Source of the DNA: Thiobacillus sp. 65-1059
GTDB taxonomy: Bacteria > Pseudomonadota > Gammaproteobacteria > Burkholderiales > Thiobacillaceae
NCBI GenBank assembly: GCA_001897675.1
Contig: MKUE01000012.1
Coordinates: 1,670 to 36,786 of the forward strand
Direction of reading: 5' to 3'
DNA: 35,117 bases
Position numbers and translations under genes: made by a program. A model generated the notes under the pieces. That model searched no databases. It saw only the letters and a program-made list of their open reading frames with translations, and was not told the origin of the DNA. This document shows, piece after piece, positions 24,441 to 31,986 of the stretch (positions within the stretch are counted from its first letter, which is position 1; each line of letters begins with the position of its first letter).

Positions 24441-24457
24441 CATGATGATTAATCATG
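24441..24457. promoter_or_regulatory. Inverted repeat CATGAT-N5-ATCATG between hyp and hydrogenase operons
   Basis: CATGAT (24441-24446) and ATCATG (24452-24457) face each other, and a perfect 12-bp palindrome ATGATTAATCAT sits at 24445-24456. It lies midway in the 152-bp divergent region, where an operator serving both directions could sit. The regulator is unknown. Confidence 0.45.
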
Positions 24458-24477
24458 TTCTTGAGCGATCTGCTCGG

Positions 24478-24506
24478 TTGTTATTCGAATACCGTGCTGT
24501 TAGATT
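24478..24506 (+). promoter_or_regulatory. Candidate promoter of the hydrogenase operon, possibly giving a leaderless mRNA
   Basis: TTGTTA (24478-24483), 17 bp, then TAGATT (24501-24506) resembles a sigma-70 promoter. The predicted start falls at or next to the ATG at 24513, and no ribosome site precedes that ATG, which together suggest leaderless translation. The palindrome TATTCGAATA (24482-24491) overlaps the -35 and could be an operator. Confidence 0.4.
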
Positions 24507-24512
24507 GATTTC

Positions 24513-24986
24513 ATGAAAACGCTCGTGCTCGGCATCGGCAATACCCTGCTCACCGACGAGGGTGTGGGGGTGCATGTGCTGCAGGCACTCGAATCCGAGC
24601 TGGCGCACCTGCCGGAGGTGACCCTGCTCGACGGCGGCACGCTTTCGTTCACCCTGGCGGGGCCGATCGAGGAAACCGACGCGCTGATCGTCGTCGATGC
24701 CGCCAACATCGAAGCCAGGCCGGGTGGCTGGGCATTGCTGAAGGGAGCGGAGATGGACGCATTCCTGATGGGCAATCGCAAAGCTTCGGTGCACGAAGTC
24801 GGGTTGACAGACCTGCGCGCCATCGCGATGCTGGCGGGGCACTGGCCGGGCAAGCGGGCGATGCTGGCGATCCAGCCCGCGGTCATCGACTGGGGCGAGC
24901 ACCCCACGCCTGCCGTCGCCGCCGCCATTCCCCCTGCGTGTGCGGCCATACGCGAGCTGATCCGGGAATGGCAGCATGTCGCTTGA
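24513..24986 (+). CDS. [NiFe] hydrogenase maturation endopeptidase (HupD/HyaD family)
   Basis: Cleaves the C-terminal extension of the large subunit after nickel insertion. It has 157 residues. The N-terminal GIGNTLLTDEGVGVH contains the first acidic nickel ligand. The second is the Asp in VVDAANIE and the third the His in SVHEVGLTDL, in the usual order for this M52 family. The substrate, a large subunit with a 15-residue tail after DPCIACAVH, is encoded in the same operon. It is the first gene of the plus-strand unit and overlaps the next gene by 11 bp. The family letter (hupD, hyaD or hynD) cannot be settled from sequence alone. Confidence 0.94.
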   Translation: MKTLVLGIGNTLLTDEGVGVHVLQALESELAHLPEVTLLDGGTLSFTLAGPIEETDALIVVDAANIEARPGGWALLKGAEMDAFLMGNRKASVHEVGLTDLRAIAMLAGHWPGKRAMLAIQPAVIDWGEHPTPAVAAAIPPACAAIRELIREWQHVA

Positions 24987-25392
24987 CGCCATCCCCATCC
25001 ATGTCGTCAATCCGACGCCGGGCGAATCCGCTCTGACCGGCAATGCGCCGCCCCTGCTGCGCGAACTGGCCGAACAGGTGCGCCGCCTGCTCGAAACCGG
25101 CGAGCCTTCCGCCATCGATCTTTCCGCCTTGCCGCTGACGCCGGCCGACCTCGACTGGCTGCGCGACAGGCTCGGCAGCGGCGAGATTGCGGTCACCCTG
25201 CAGGCAAATGGCGAATCCACGCTGAATGAAACCGCCTGCCCCGGTGTCTGGTGGGTGACGCATCACAACGAGCAGGGCGCGGTCACATCGCAGTTCATCG
25301 AGGTGGCCTTCGTGCCCGAACTGGTCAAGGCCCACCCTCAGGATGTTGCCATCGGACTGGAACAGCTTGAGTTATCGCTGTCTGGTCTCTAG
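24976..25392 (+). CDS. HupH/HyaF-like hydrogenase expression protein, single-domain form
   Basis: A 138-residue cytoplasmic protein. The segment SGEIAVTLQANGESTLNETA followed by CPGVWWVTHHNEQG and FIEVAFVPELV is the conserved domain of HupH/HyaF proteins, which assist assembly of group 1 hydrogenases, particularly the small subunit. Classical HupH proteins are about twice as long with two copies of related sequence, so this is a short form with one domain. Its ATG sits inside the end of the protease gene and the small-subunit gene follows after 44 bp. The family call is from motif memory. Its position in the operon agrees. Confidence 0.75.
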   Translation: MSLDAIPIHVVNPTPGESALTGNAPPLLRELAEQVRRLLETGEPSAIDLSALPLTPADLDWLRDRLGSGEIAVTLQANGESTLNETACPGVWWVTHHNEQGAVTSQFIEVAFVPELVKAHPQDVAIGLEQLELSLSGL

Positions 25393-25436
25393 GCTGAAGC
25401 AAGCGCTGTCGGGTCTTACATCAGGAGGCAAGCATC

Positions 25437-26519
25437 ATGCCGGGTCCGTTGATCGAGTCACTTGCACGGCAGGGCATCACCCGCCGCACCTTCCTCAAGT
25501 ATTGCGCCACGCTGGCCTCGATGATGGCCTTGCCGCCCTCGGCCGGACGCGCCATGGCTGAGGCGATGGCGGCAGCCCGGCGGCCGTCGGTGATCTGGCT
25601 GCCGTTCCAGGAATGCACCGGCTGCACCGAATCGATCACGCGTTCGCACTCGCCGACCATCGAAGGCATGATTTTCGACATGATCTCGCTCGACTATCAG
25701 GAGACCCTGATGGCCGCGGCCGGCCACCAGGCCGAGGCGGCTCGGCTCGACGCGATGCAGGACAACGCGGGCAAATATCTGCTGATCGTCGACGGCTCGG
25801 TTCCGCTGGGGCTCGACGGCGCCTATTCCTGCATCGGCGGCCGCTCCAACGTGGAAATGCTGAAGGAGGCGGCGCAGGGTGCCGCCGCCATCGTCGCCGT
25901 GGGCACCTGCGCCGCCTTCGGCGGCATCCCGAAAGCCAACCCGAACCCGACCGGCGCGGTGCCGGTGTCCGACATCGTCAAGGACCGGCCCATCGTCAAC
26001 ATTCCCGGCTGTCCGCCCATCCCGGTGGTGATGACCGGCGTGCTGGCGCATTACCTCACCTTCGGCAGCCTGCCCGAACTCGACGACAAGGGACGCCCCA
26101 AGGCCTTCTTCGGCGAAACCATCCACGACCGCTGCTACCGCCGGCCGTTCTACGACCGGGGCAAGTTCGCCAAGACCTTCGACGACGAGGGCGCGCGCAA
26201 TGGCTGGTGCCTGTTCGAACTCGGCTGCAAGGGGCCGGTGACCCACAACGCCTGCGCCACGGCGAAGTGGAACGGCGGCACCTCGTGGCCGGTGGAATCC
26301 GGCCACGGCTGCCTGGGCTGCTCCGAACCGGATTTCTGGGACGCCGGCGGCTTCTACAAAGCGTTGTCGGTGCCGGCCGACCCGCTCAGGATCGCAGGCG
26401 TCGCCGCAGCGGCAGGCGCGGCGGTGGGCGTGGGGCTGAGCTTCGCCAACCGCGCCAAGAAGGGTGCCGCCAAGAAGGCGCACCAACCCGTCACCCTGGC
26501 CGATCTGGAGAAATCATGA
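25437..26519 (+). CDS. hynS: [NiFe] hydrogenase small subunit (group 1e, Isp-type)
   Basis: The Fe-S electron-transfer subunit of a periplasm-facing uptake hydrogenase. It has 360 residues with a Tat signal (ITRRTFLK, 14-21). The proximal cluster begins at ECTGCTES (Cys60, Cys63), with further ligands in GTCAAFGG and IPGCPP. The distal cluster ligands are in HDRCYRR and the following cysteines, and the medial region GHGCLGCSEPDFWD follows. The C-terminus has a hydrophobic anchor (about 325-345) and a basic tail. An excellent AGGAGG ribosome site lies 8 bases before the ATG. The stop overlaps isp1 (ATGA), and the large subunit is three genes downstream, the arrangement typical of Isp-type hydrogenases. 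Confidence 0.95.
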   Translation: MPGPLIESLARQGITRRTFLKYCATLASMMALPPSAGRAMAEAMAAARRPSVIWLPFQECTGCTESITRSHSPTIEGMIFDMISLDYQETLMAAAGHQAEAARLDAMQDNAGKYLLIVDGSVPLGLDGAYSCIGGRSNVEMLKEAAQGAAAIVAVGTCAAFGGIPKANPNPTGAVPVSDIVKDRPIVNIPGCPPIPVVMTGVLAHYLTFGSLPELDDKGRPKAFFGETIHDRCYRRPFYDRGKFAKTFDDEGARNGWCLFELGCKGPVTHNACATAKWNGGTSWPVESGHGCLGCSEPDFWDAGGFYKALSVPADPLRIAGVAAAAGAAVGVGLSFANRAKKGAAKKAHQPVTLADLEKS

Positions 26520-27175
26520 ATGAACTGCAATTTCTGACCTGGGTGCGCGGGCCCGGCCTCGATCTCGCCGTCGGCCTCTTCCTGCTTGGGATGGCGTGGC
26601 GCCTGTTCGAGATCTATTCGCTGGGCCGCAAGCAGGACCTGGCCGCACCGCGCCACGCCGCCGGCGCCTCCGGACTGCACACCGTGTTCCGGCGTTCGAT
26701 GCCGCCGCCCGGCATGCTGAAGCGCTCGCCGGTGAGTTACCTCGGCGGCTACATCTTCCACATCGGGCTGGTCGTCGTCGTGTTCGGATTCGCACCGCAT
26801 ATCCTGCTGATCAGGAACCTTACCGGACTGTCGTGGCCCGGGCTGCCGTCGCAGTTCGTCGACCTGGCTGCGGTGGTGACGATGGCGGCGATGGTGGTGG
26901 TGCTGGTCGACCGCATCAACAAGCCGGTCAAGCGCTTTCTCAGCACCTTCGAGGACTGGTTCACCTGGATGGTGACCTTCCTGCCGGTGCTGACGGGCTG
27001 GATGGCGGTGCAGCATCTACTGCTGCCCTACACCACGATGCTGGCGCTGCACATCCTCTCGGTGGAAGTCCTGCTGGTGGTGCTGCCCTTCACCAAGCTC
27101 CTTCACGTCTTCACCCTGTTCGGCTCGCGCTGGTTCAACGGCAAGGCCAATGCACATAAGGGCGTGCCGGTATGA
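26516..27175 (+). CDS. isp1: Isp1, membrane cytochrome b-like subunit of the hydrogenase
   Basis: A NarI/DsrM-like membrane protein of 219 residues with about five helices, starting MNELQFLTWVRGPGL. Candidate haem-ligand histidines lie in GGYIFHIGLVVV, VQHLLLP and LALHILSVE. Together with Isp2 it is thought to move electrons between the periplasmic hydrogenase and the quinone pool or a cytoplasmic acceptor. Both ends overlap neighbours by four bases (ATGA), so translation is coupled to hynS and isp2. The long open frame extending upstream is a shadow of hynS. Confidence 0.9.
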   Translation: MNELQFLTWVRGPGLDLAVGLFLLGMAWRLFEIYSLGRKQDLAAPRHAAGASGLHTVFRRSMPPPGMLKRSPVSYLGGYIFHIGLVVVVFGFAPHILLIRNLTGLSWPGLPSQFVDLAAVVTMAAMVVVLVDRINKPVKRFLSTFEDWFTWMVTFLPVLTGWMAVQHLLLPYTTMLALHILSVEVLLVVLPFTKLLHVFTLFGSRWFNGKANAHKGVPV

Positions 27176-28434
27176 GCGCCTCACTTGAAAAAGTCACCCA
27201 GACCCTCAAGGAAGTCATCGACGCGCCCATCGCCAGCTATTTCGAAAGCTGCGTACATTGTGGGCTGTGCGCCGAGGCCTGTTTGTTCTACACCGAAACC
27301 GGCGATCCCAAATACACGCCGATCCACAAGGTGGAGCCGCTGCGCCGTGTTTACGAGCAGGAATACACGCTGCTCGGGCGGTTGAAGAAAATGGTCGGCC
27401 TGTCCAGGCCGATCACCGACGAGGAACTCGATCAGTGGCAGGAACTGGTGTACGACAGCTGCACCCTGTGCGGCCGCTGTTCCCTGATCTGTCCGGTGGG
27501 CAATGACATCACCTACATGATCCGCAAATTCCGTGAGGGCATGGCGGTATCCGGCCATGTGCCCGACGGCATCCGCGGCGCCACCCAGCGCACGGTCGAG
27601 ATCGGCGGGCCGATGGGCCTGAAATGGCCGGCGGTCGCCAATGTCCTCAAGAAGGCGGAGGAAAGCACCGGTCTGACCATCCCGGTCGACCAGGCGGGTG
27701 CCGATTATCTGGTGCTGCTGTCGTCGATGGAGATCGTCAACTACCCGGAATACATCGAGGCGCTGGCCAAAATCTTCCACAAGGCGGGCATCAGCTTCAC
27801 CCTGGCGTCCGACGCCTTCGAGGCGACCAATGCCGGCATCCAGATCGGCGCGTCCGACATTGCCAGGGTGATCGTCTCGCGCATCGTCGATGCCGCCGAG
27901 CGGCTCAAGGTCAAATATGTGCTGTCGCCCGAATGCGGCCACGCCTACACGGCAATCCGCTGGGAAGGCCCCAACCTGATCGGCCGTCCTTACCAGTTTG
28001 AAGTTGTGCACGTGCTGGAATTTCTCGATGGCCTGCGCCAGAAGGGCGCGCTGAAGATGAAGGACAAGTTCGCGGAGCCGTTGATCCTGCACGATCCCTG
28101 CCAGATCGTGCGTCGCGGCGGCGTTCTGCAGGCGCCCGAGGCGCTGATCCGCGAGGTGGCGGAAAACTACATTCCGGTGGCCGACCAGCAGAAATGGAAC
28201 TGGTGCTGCGGTGGCGGCGGCGGCGCCTCGGCGATCCACACCGACGAGGCGGAAGCGCTTCGCGCCAAGGCCTTCGGCGTCAAGAAGCGGCAGATCGAGG
28301 CAGCGGGCGTCAAGACCATGGTCACCTTCTGTGCCAACTGCCGCATCGTGATGGAAGAGGCCATCGACCACTATGAAATGGATACCAAACTGCTCGGCCT
28401 GACCGAACTGCTCGCGGAACATCTGGAGGATTGA
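27172..28434 (+). CDS. isp2: Isp2, HdrD-like iron-sulfur protein of the hydrogenase
   Basis: A cytoplasmic-side protein of 420 residues related to heterodisulfide reductase subunit D. Two [4Fe-4S] sites are clear: CVHCGLCAEAC (about 27-37) and CTLCGRCSLICP (about 96-107). Two CCG-type modules follow: SPECGHAY with HDPCQIVRRGG, and WNWCCGGGGG with FCANC, the kind of site that holds a noncubane cluster in Hdr enzymes. The N-terminus has no export signal. The CCG modules raise the possibility of disulfide or sulfur chemistry besides simple electron transfer. Its ATG overlaps isp1, and the large subunit starts 4 bp after its stop. Confidence 0.92.
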   Translation: MSASLEKVTQTLKEVIDAPIASYFESCVHCGLCAEACLFYTETGDPKYTPIHKVEPLRRVYEQEYTLLGRLKKMVGLSRPITDEELDQWQELVYDSCTLCGRCSLICPVGNDITYMIRKFREGMAVSGHVPDGIRGATQRTVEIGGPMGLKWPAVANVLKKAEESTGLTIPVDQAGADYLVLLSSMEIVNYPEYIEALAKIFHKAGISFTLASDAFEATNAGIQIGASDIARVIVSRIVDAAERLKVKYVLSPECGHAYTAIRWEGPNLIGRPYQFEVVHVLEFLDGLRQKGALKMKDKFAEPLILHDPCQIVRRGGVLQAPEALIREVAENYIPVADQQKWNWCCGGGGGASAIHTDEAEALRAKAFGVKKRQIEAAGVKTMVTFCANCRIVMEEAIDHYEMDTKLLGLTELLAEHLED

Positions 28435-28438
28435 ACCC

Positions 28439-30202
28439 ATGACCACTGCACAACGCGTCGTCGTTGATCCCGTCACCCGCATCGAGGGCCACCTGCGGAT
28501 CGAGGCGGAAACCGACGCCAGCGGCAAAATCACCCGCGCGTACTCCGCCGGCACCATGGTGCGCGGCATCGAGATCATCCTGCGCGGGCGCGATCCGCGC
28601 GACGCCTGGGCGTTCGCTCAGCGCATCTGCGGGGTGTGCACCCTGGTGCACGGCATCGCCTCGGTGCGCTCGGTGGAGGATGCGCTGCACCGCGCCATCC
28701 CGGGCTACAGTATTCCTGCCAACGCCGAACTGATCCGCAACCTGATGATCGCGGCGCAATACGTGCACGACCACGTGATGCACTTCTATCACCTGCACGC
28801 GCTCGACTGGGTCGACGTGGTGTCGGCGCTGAAGGCCGATCCCAAGGCCACCTCGGCGCTGGCGCAGAGCCTGTCCGGCTATCCCCGGTCGTCGCCCGGC
28901 TACTTCGCCGACGTGCAGAAGAAGGTGAAGACCTTCGTCGAGCAGGGCCAGCTCGGCATTTTCGCCAACGCCTACTGGGGTCACCCCGCCTACAAGTTGC
29001 CGCCGGAAGCCAATCTGATGGCGCTGGCGCACTACCTCGACGCGCTCGCCTGGCAGCGCGACGCGGTCAAGCTGCACACCATCTTCGGCGGCAAGAATCC
29101 GCACCCCAACTTCGTCGTCGGTGGCGTGCCCTCGGCCATTTCGGTGCACACCCGCGGCGGCGGCCAGGATGCCACCGCGCTCAACATGGTGGGTCTGCAG
29201 ACGGTGCAGAACGTCATCCGCCAGATGCGCGACTTCGTCGACCAGGTCTACCTGCCGGACACGCTGGCGATCGCCGGTTTCTACAAGGACTGGGCAGGGC
29301 GCGGCGAAGGCCTCGGCAACTTCCTGTCGTTCGGCGACCTGCCGTCGGAAAACTTCTGGAATCCTGATTCCTACCTCATCCCGCGCGGCGTCATCCTCGA
29401 CCGCGACCTGACCAGAATTCACCCGATCGATCTGGATGCGGACAACGAAATCCAGGAATTCGTCAGCCACTCCTGGTACAGATACAGCCAGGGCGACGCA
29501 CAGGGCCTGCACCCGTTCAAGGGCGAGACCGAACTCGGCTACACCGGGCCGAAGCCGCCCTACCAACAGCTCGACGTCGACAAGAAGTACTCCTGGATGA
29601 AGTCGCCGCGCTGGCAGGGCAAGTCGATGGAAGTCGGCCCGCTCGCCCGGGTGCTGATGCTGTATGCCAGCGGCAATGTCCAGGCCAGGGAACTGGTGGA
29701 CACCACGCTGAAAACGCTCGACGTACCGGTCGACGCGCTGTTCTCGACGCTGGGCCGCACCGCTGCGCGCACGCTGGAATCGAAGATCCTGGCCGATGCC
29801 ATGCAGGGCTGGTTCGACCGGCTGATGGCCAACATCAAGGCCGGCGACGTGCGCACCTTCAACGAGCAATACTGGGAGCCGGCGACCTGGCCGAAGCACA
29901 TGCAGGGCGTCGGCCTGATGGAAGCCCCGCGCGGCGGCCTCTCGCACTGGATCGTCGTCGACGACGCCAGGATCAGCAACTACCAGGCGGTGGTGCCCAG
30001 CACCTGGAACGCCGGCCCGCGCGACGCGCAAGGCCAGCCGGGCGCCTACGAGGCGGCGCTGCAGGACAACCACGTCATGCACGACCCGAAACAACCGATC
30101 GAGATTCTGCGTACCATCCATTCCTTCGATCCCTGCATCGCCTGCGCTGTGCACGTGACCGACCCGGCCGGCGAGGAGCTGGTGCAGGTAAAAATCAAAT
30201 AA
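28439..30202 (+). CDS. hynL: [NiFe] hydrogenase large subunit (group 1e, Isp-type)
   Basis: The catalytic subunit, which splits H2 at the NiFe centre. It has 587 residues. The L1 motif RICGVCTLVH (62-71) and L2 motif DPCIACAVH (564-572) supply the four cysteine ligands. Cleavage after His572 would remove the 15-residue tail VTDPAGEELVQVKIK and close the site. VVDPVTRIEGHLRIE at the N-terminus is typical. It has no signal peptide, as expected for co-export with the Tat-bearing small subunit. The ribosome site GGAGG overlaps the end of isp2. Its stop shares a base with the next possible start (TAATG). Confidence 0.97.
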   Translation: MTTAQRVVVDPVTRIEGHLRIEAETDASGKITRAYSAGTMVRGIEIILRGRDPRDAWAFAQRICGVCTLVHGIASVRSVEDALHRAIPGYSIPANAELIRNLMIAAQYVHDHVMHFYHLHALDWVDVVSALKADPKATSALAQSLSGYPRSSPGYFADVQKKVKTFVEQGQLGIFANAYWGHPAYKLPPEANLMALAHYLDALAWQRDAVKLHTIFGGKNPHPNFVVGGVPSAISVHTRGGGQDATALNMVGLQTVQNVIRQMRDFVDQVYLPDTLAIAGFYKDWAGRGEGLGNFLSFGDLPSENFWNPDSYLIPRGVILDRDLTRIHPIDLDADNEIQEFVSHSWYRYSQGDAQGLHPFKGETELGYTGPKPPYQQLDVDKKYSWMKSPRWQGKSMEVGPLARVLMLYASGNVQARELVDTTLKTLDVPVDALFSTLGRTAARTLESKILADAMQGWFDRLMANIKAGDVRTFNEQYWEPATWPKHMQGVGLMEAPRGGLSHWIVVDDARISNYQAVVPSTWNAGPRDAQGQPGAYEAALQDNHVMHDPKQPIEILRTIHSFDPCIACAVHVTDPAGEELVQVKIK

Positions 30203-30228
30203 TGCCGATTGAAAACGGAGAACACGCA

Positions 30229-30804
30229 ATGAAGCCGATGAAACCTGCACGCCCGATCGCACTGGCTGCCCTCTGCCTGTTTGCGGGCACAGCGTCCGCG
30301 CATAGCGGAAGCCATGCGCTCGCCGGATTCGCCGACGGGCTGACCCACCCCTTGCAGGGACTGGATCACCTGCTCGCCATGATTGCGGTCGGCCTGTGGG
30401 CGGCGCAGCAGGGCGCGCGCGCGCGGTGGGCGGTGCCGGCCGCGTTCGTCGCGGCGATGGGGCTGGGCGCCGCGCTGGCCTGGATGGGCGCGGAACTGCC
30501 GCAGGTCGAAACCGCCATCGCCCTGTCGGTGCTGGCGCTGGGCCTGCTGATCGCCACACGGCGCCAGTGGGCGGTGCCGGCCGGCATGGCGGCCGCCGCC
30601 GTTTTCGCGCTGTTCCACGGCCATGCCCACGGGCTGGAAATGCCGCAGGCGGCGTCGCCTGCGCTGTATGCCCTGGGTTTCGTGCTGGCCACGGTTTTCC
30701 TGCATGGCGTGGGAGTCGCCGGCAGTCTGGCCGGCCGTCGCGCGGTGCAGGTGGCGGGAGCGGGCATCGCAACCGCCGGCCTGGCGCTGATCTTCGCCCT
30801 GTGA
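30229..30804 (+). CDS. hupE: HupE/UreJ-family protein, probable nickel permease
   Basis: A membrane protein of 191 residues with a cleavable signal peptide ending near GTASA and about six further helices. The mature N-terminus HSGSH and the motif HPLQGLDHLLAM (HPxxGxDH) are the metal-binding signature of HupE/UreJ. A second His cluster is FHGHAHG. It probably imports nickel for the hydrogenase. I chose the ATG at 30229 because GGAG lies 8 bases upstream and a signal peptide follows at once. The ATG at 30202, overlapping the hynL stop, would add nine polar residues. It is the last gene of the hydrogenase unit. Confidence 0.9.
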   Translation: MKPMKPARPIALAALCLFAGTASAHSGSHALAGFADGLTHPLQGLDHLLAMIAVGLWAAQQGARARWAVPAAFVAAMGLGAALAWMGAELPQVETAIALSVLALGLLIATRRQWAVPAGMAAAAVFALFHGHAHGLEMPQAASPALYALGFVLATVFLHGVGVAGSLAGRRAVQVAGAGIATAGLALIFAL

Positions 30805-30822
30805 TCCGGCGCCCGGAATAGG

Positions 30823-30850
30823 CACAAGTTACAAGTCACAAGTTACAAGT
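30823..30850. repeat. Four tandem YACAAGT heptamers
   Basis: CACAAGT, TACAAGT, CACAAGT and TACAAGT follow one another without gaps from 30823 to 30850, alternating in the first base, so the block is also two copies of a 14-mer. It lies 19 bp after the hupE stop and just before a hairpin. It does not code for anything I can see. Confidence 0.85.
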
Positions 30851-30852
30851 AA

Positions 30853-30875
30853 AAAGATGGGGTTGCGCCATCTTT
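30853..30875 (+). terminator. Possible terminator of the hydrogenase operon
   Basis: AAAGATGG (30853-30860) and CCATCTTT (30868-30875) form a perfect 8-bp stem with a 7-base loop. The stem is only moderately GC-rich and the following T-run is short (TTT then GTG), so efficiency is doubtful. Its position about 50 bp after hupE is right. Confidence 0.5.
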
Positions 30876-31054
30876 GTGAGTTGCTGCTTGAAGCTCACAG
30901 GCGCAGCTCGAAGGCGCAAGATTGAACAGGCCTGTCCATTCCCGCGGCGCCAGCCGCATAGCCTCCCTCCTGCGCGGTTGACTAGAATGATAGGAGCAAG
31001 GCGCGCGCACAGGCTGTTGGCACCTGTCATGCCGGGCGCGTCAAGGAGGTCATG

Positions 31055-31288
31055 ATGAACGCCAGACTCAATGAAGTGTTTGTGCACATCGACGAAGCTC
31101 TCGACGAGGACAGTTTGCACAGCCTCGAAGAGGGCATCCGCCGCGACGCCGGCGTGGTTTCGGTGGGGCACAATCCGGAACAATCCCACATGATCATGGT
31201 GGTCTACGATTCGGAGTCCACCCGGGCTTCCCGTCTGCTCCACAGCATCCAGGAGCAGGGCCTGCATGCCCAGCTCGTCGGCCTGTAA
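31055..31288 (+). CDS. Small HMA-like (ferredoxin-fold) protein without the CxxC metal motif
   Basis: A 77-residue cytoplasmic protein. Strand-helix-strand-strand-helix-strand spacing (EVFVHIDEAL, SLHSLEEGIRRDAGVVSVGHN, HMIMVVYDSE, ASRLLHSIQEQGLHAQLVGL) fits the heavy-metal-associated domain fold, but it has no cysteine at all, so the usual Cu/Zn site is absent. AAGGAGG lies 4 bases before the ATG at 31055; the overlapping ATG at 31052 sits too close to it. It stands alone on the plus strand, convergent with the suf unit. The function is unknown to me. Confidence 0.7.
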   Translation: MNARLNEVFVHIDEALDEDSLHSLEEGIRRDAGVVSVGHNPEQSHMIMVVYDSESTRASRLLHSIQEQGLHAQLVGL

Positions 31289-31321
31289 GGATCAGGGGCC
31301 GCTGCGCGGGCGGCGGCACGT

Positions 31322-31642
31322 TCAGTCCCAACGGTTGTCGCGCACTTCCACCCAGCCCGCCACGATCCTGAGCGGGAAGGTGGCCACTGCGCAATAGGCC
31401 GGCGGGGCGGTGACTGCGCCGGTGCGCAGGTTGAAGCGGGCACCATGGCGCGGGCAGACGATCTCGTCGCCGCGGACTTCGCCGCTGGCGAGTTCGCCGC
31501 CATCGTGGGTGCAGGTGTCCTCGATCGCGCAATATTCCCCATCGAGGTTGAACACCGCCACGGCCACGCCGTCGACGTCGACGACGCGGCGGCTGCCCGG
31601 CGGCAGCGCCTCGATGCGCGCCACTTTTACCCAGTCGGCCAT
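31322..31642 (-). CDS. Rieske-type [2Fe-2S] ferredoxin
   Basis: A soluble cytoplasmic protein of 106 residues with the Rieske ligands CTHDGGEL (Cys44, His46) and CPRHGARF (Cys63, His66), resembling the small ferredoxins of NirD/biphenyl-dioxygenase type. The ATG at 31642 overlaps the sufT-like stop (TGATG); a longer frame upstream is shadow. It ends the suf unit. Rieske ferredoxins are found at the end of some suf operons. A role in supplying electrons for cluster assembly is possible but not shown by sequence. Confidence 0.9.
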   Translation of the reverse strand: MADWVKVARIEALPPGSRRVVDVDGVAVAVFNLDGEYCAIEDTCTHDGGELASGEVRGDEIVCPRHGARFNLRTGAVTAPPAYCAVATFPLRIVAGWVEVRDNRWD

Positions 31643-31986
31643 CACACCAGTCCCAGCTGCAGGCGCGCAGCCTCGGTCATGCGGCTGGGCTCCCACGGCG
31701 GTTCCCAGACGATTTCGACGCGCGCATCGCTGACGCCCGCTACTGCCCTGACGCTTTGTTCGACCTGCGCGGGAAAGCTCTGCGCCACCGGACAGCCGGG
31801 GGCGGTAAGGGTCATGCGGATGTCGACGCGGCCGCCGGCGTCGAGGTCGAGCGCGTAGATCAGGCCCAGGTCGTAGATATTGACCGGCAGCTCGGGATCG
31901 TAAATCGTGCGCAGGGCGGCGATAAGCCGTTCACGCAGCCCGGTTGGGTCGCGGCCTTCCGCGGTCAGGCGCGCCGGGCCGGTCAT
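31642..31986 (-). CDS. sufT: SufT-like protein (DUF59/MIP18 family)
   Basis: A small Fe-S maturation factor of 114 residues. The DUF59 core LRTIYDPELPVNIYDLGLIY (26-45) and LTAPGCPVAQSFPAQV with Cys65 are diagnostic. The C-terminal WEPPWEPSRMTEAARLQLG is also typical of the SufT/PaaD-like branch. The ATG at 31986 overlaps the sufU stop by four bases. Known SufT proteins help mature Fe-S proteins under high demand. The window encodes many such proteins, including NarG, NosR, the hydrogenase, Isp2 and HypD. Confidence 0.88.
   Translation of the reverse strand: MTGPARLTAEGRDPTGLRERLIAALRTIYDPELPVNIYDLGLIYALDLDAGGRVDIRMTLTAPGCPVAQSFPAQVEQSVRAVAGVSDARVEIVWEPPWEPSRMTEAARLQLGLV

Larger units (their letters stand above)
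30805..31054. other. Intergenic spacer after the hydrogenase operon
   Basis: This 250-bp spacer contains the heptamer repeat and the hairpin described separately. The stretch from 30880 to 31040 shows no gene and no promoter I would defend. The AAGGAGG at 31044-31050 is the ribosome site of the following small gene. Confidence 0.5.

Noticed and set aside
28322-30772. Long open frame antisense to the hydrogenase large subunit and hupE
   Set aside because: Shadow of third-position GC bias. The sense frames encode unmistakable hydrogenase and HupE motifs.
31289-31321. GCCGC...GCGGC hairpin as a bidirectional terminator between the small HMA-like gene and the Rieske gene
   Set aside because: Only a 5-bp stem and no T-tract on either strand.
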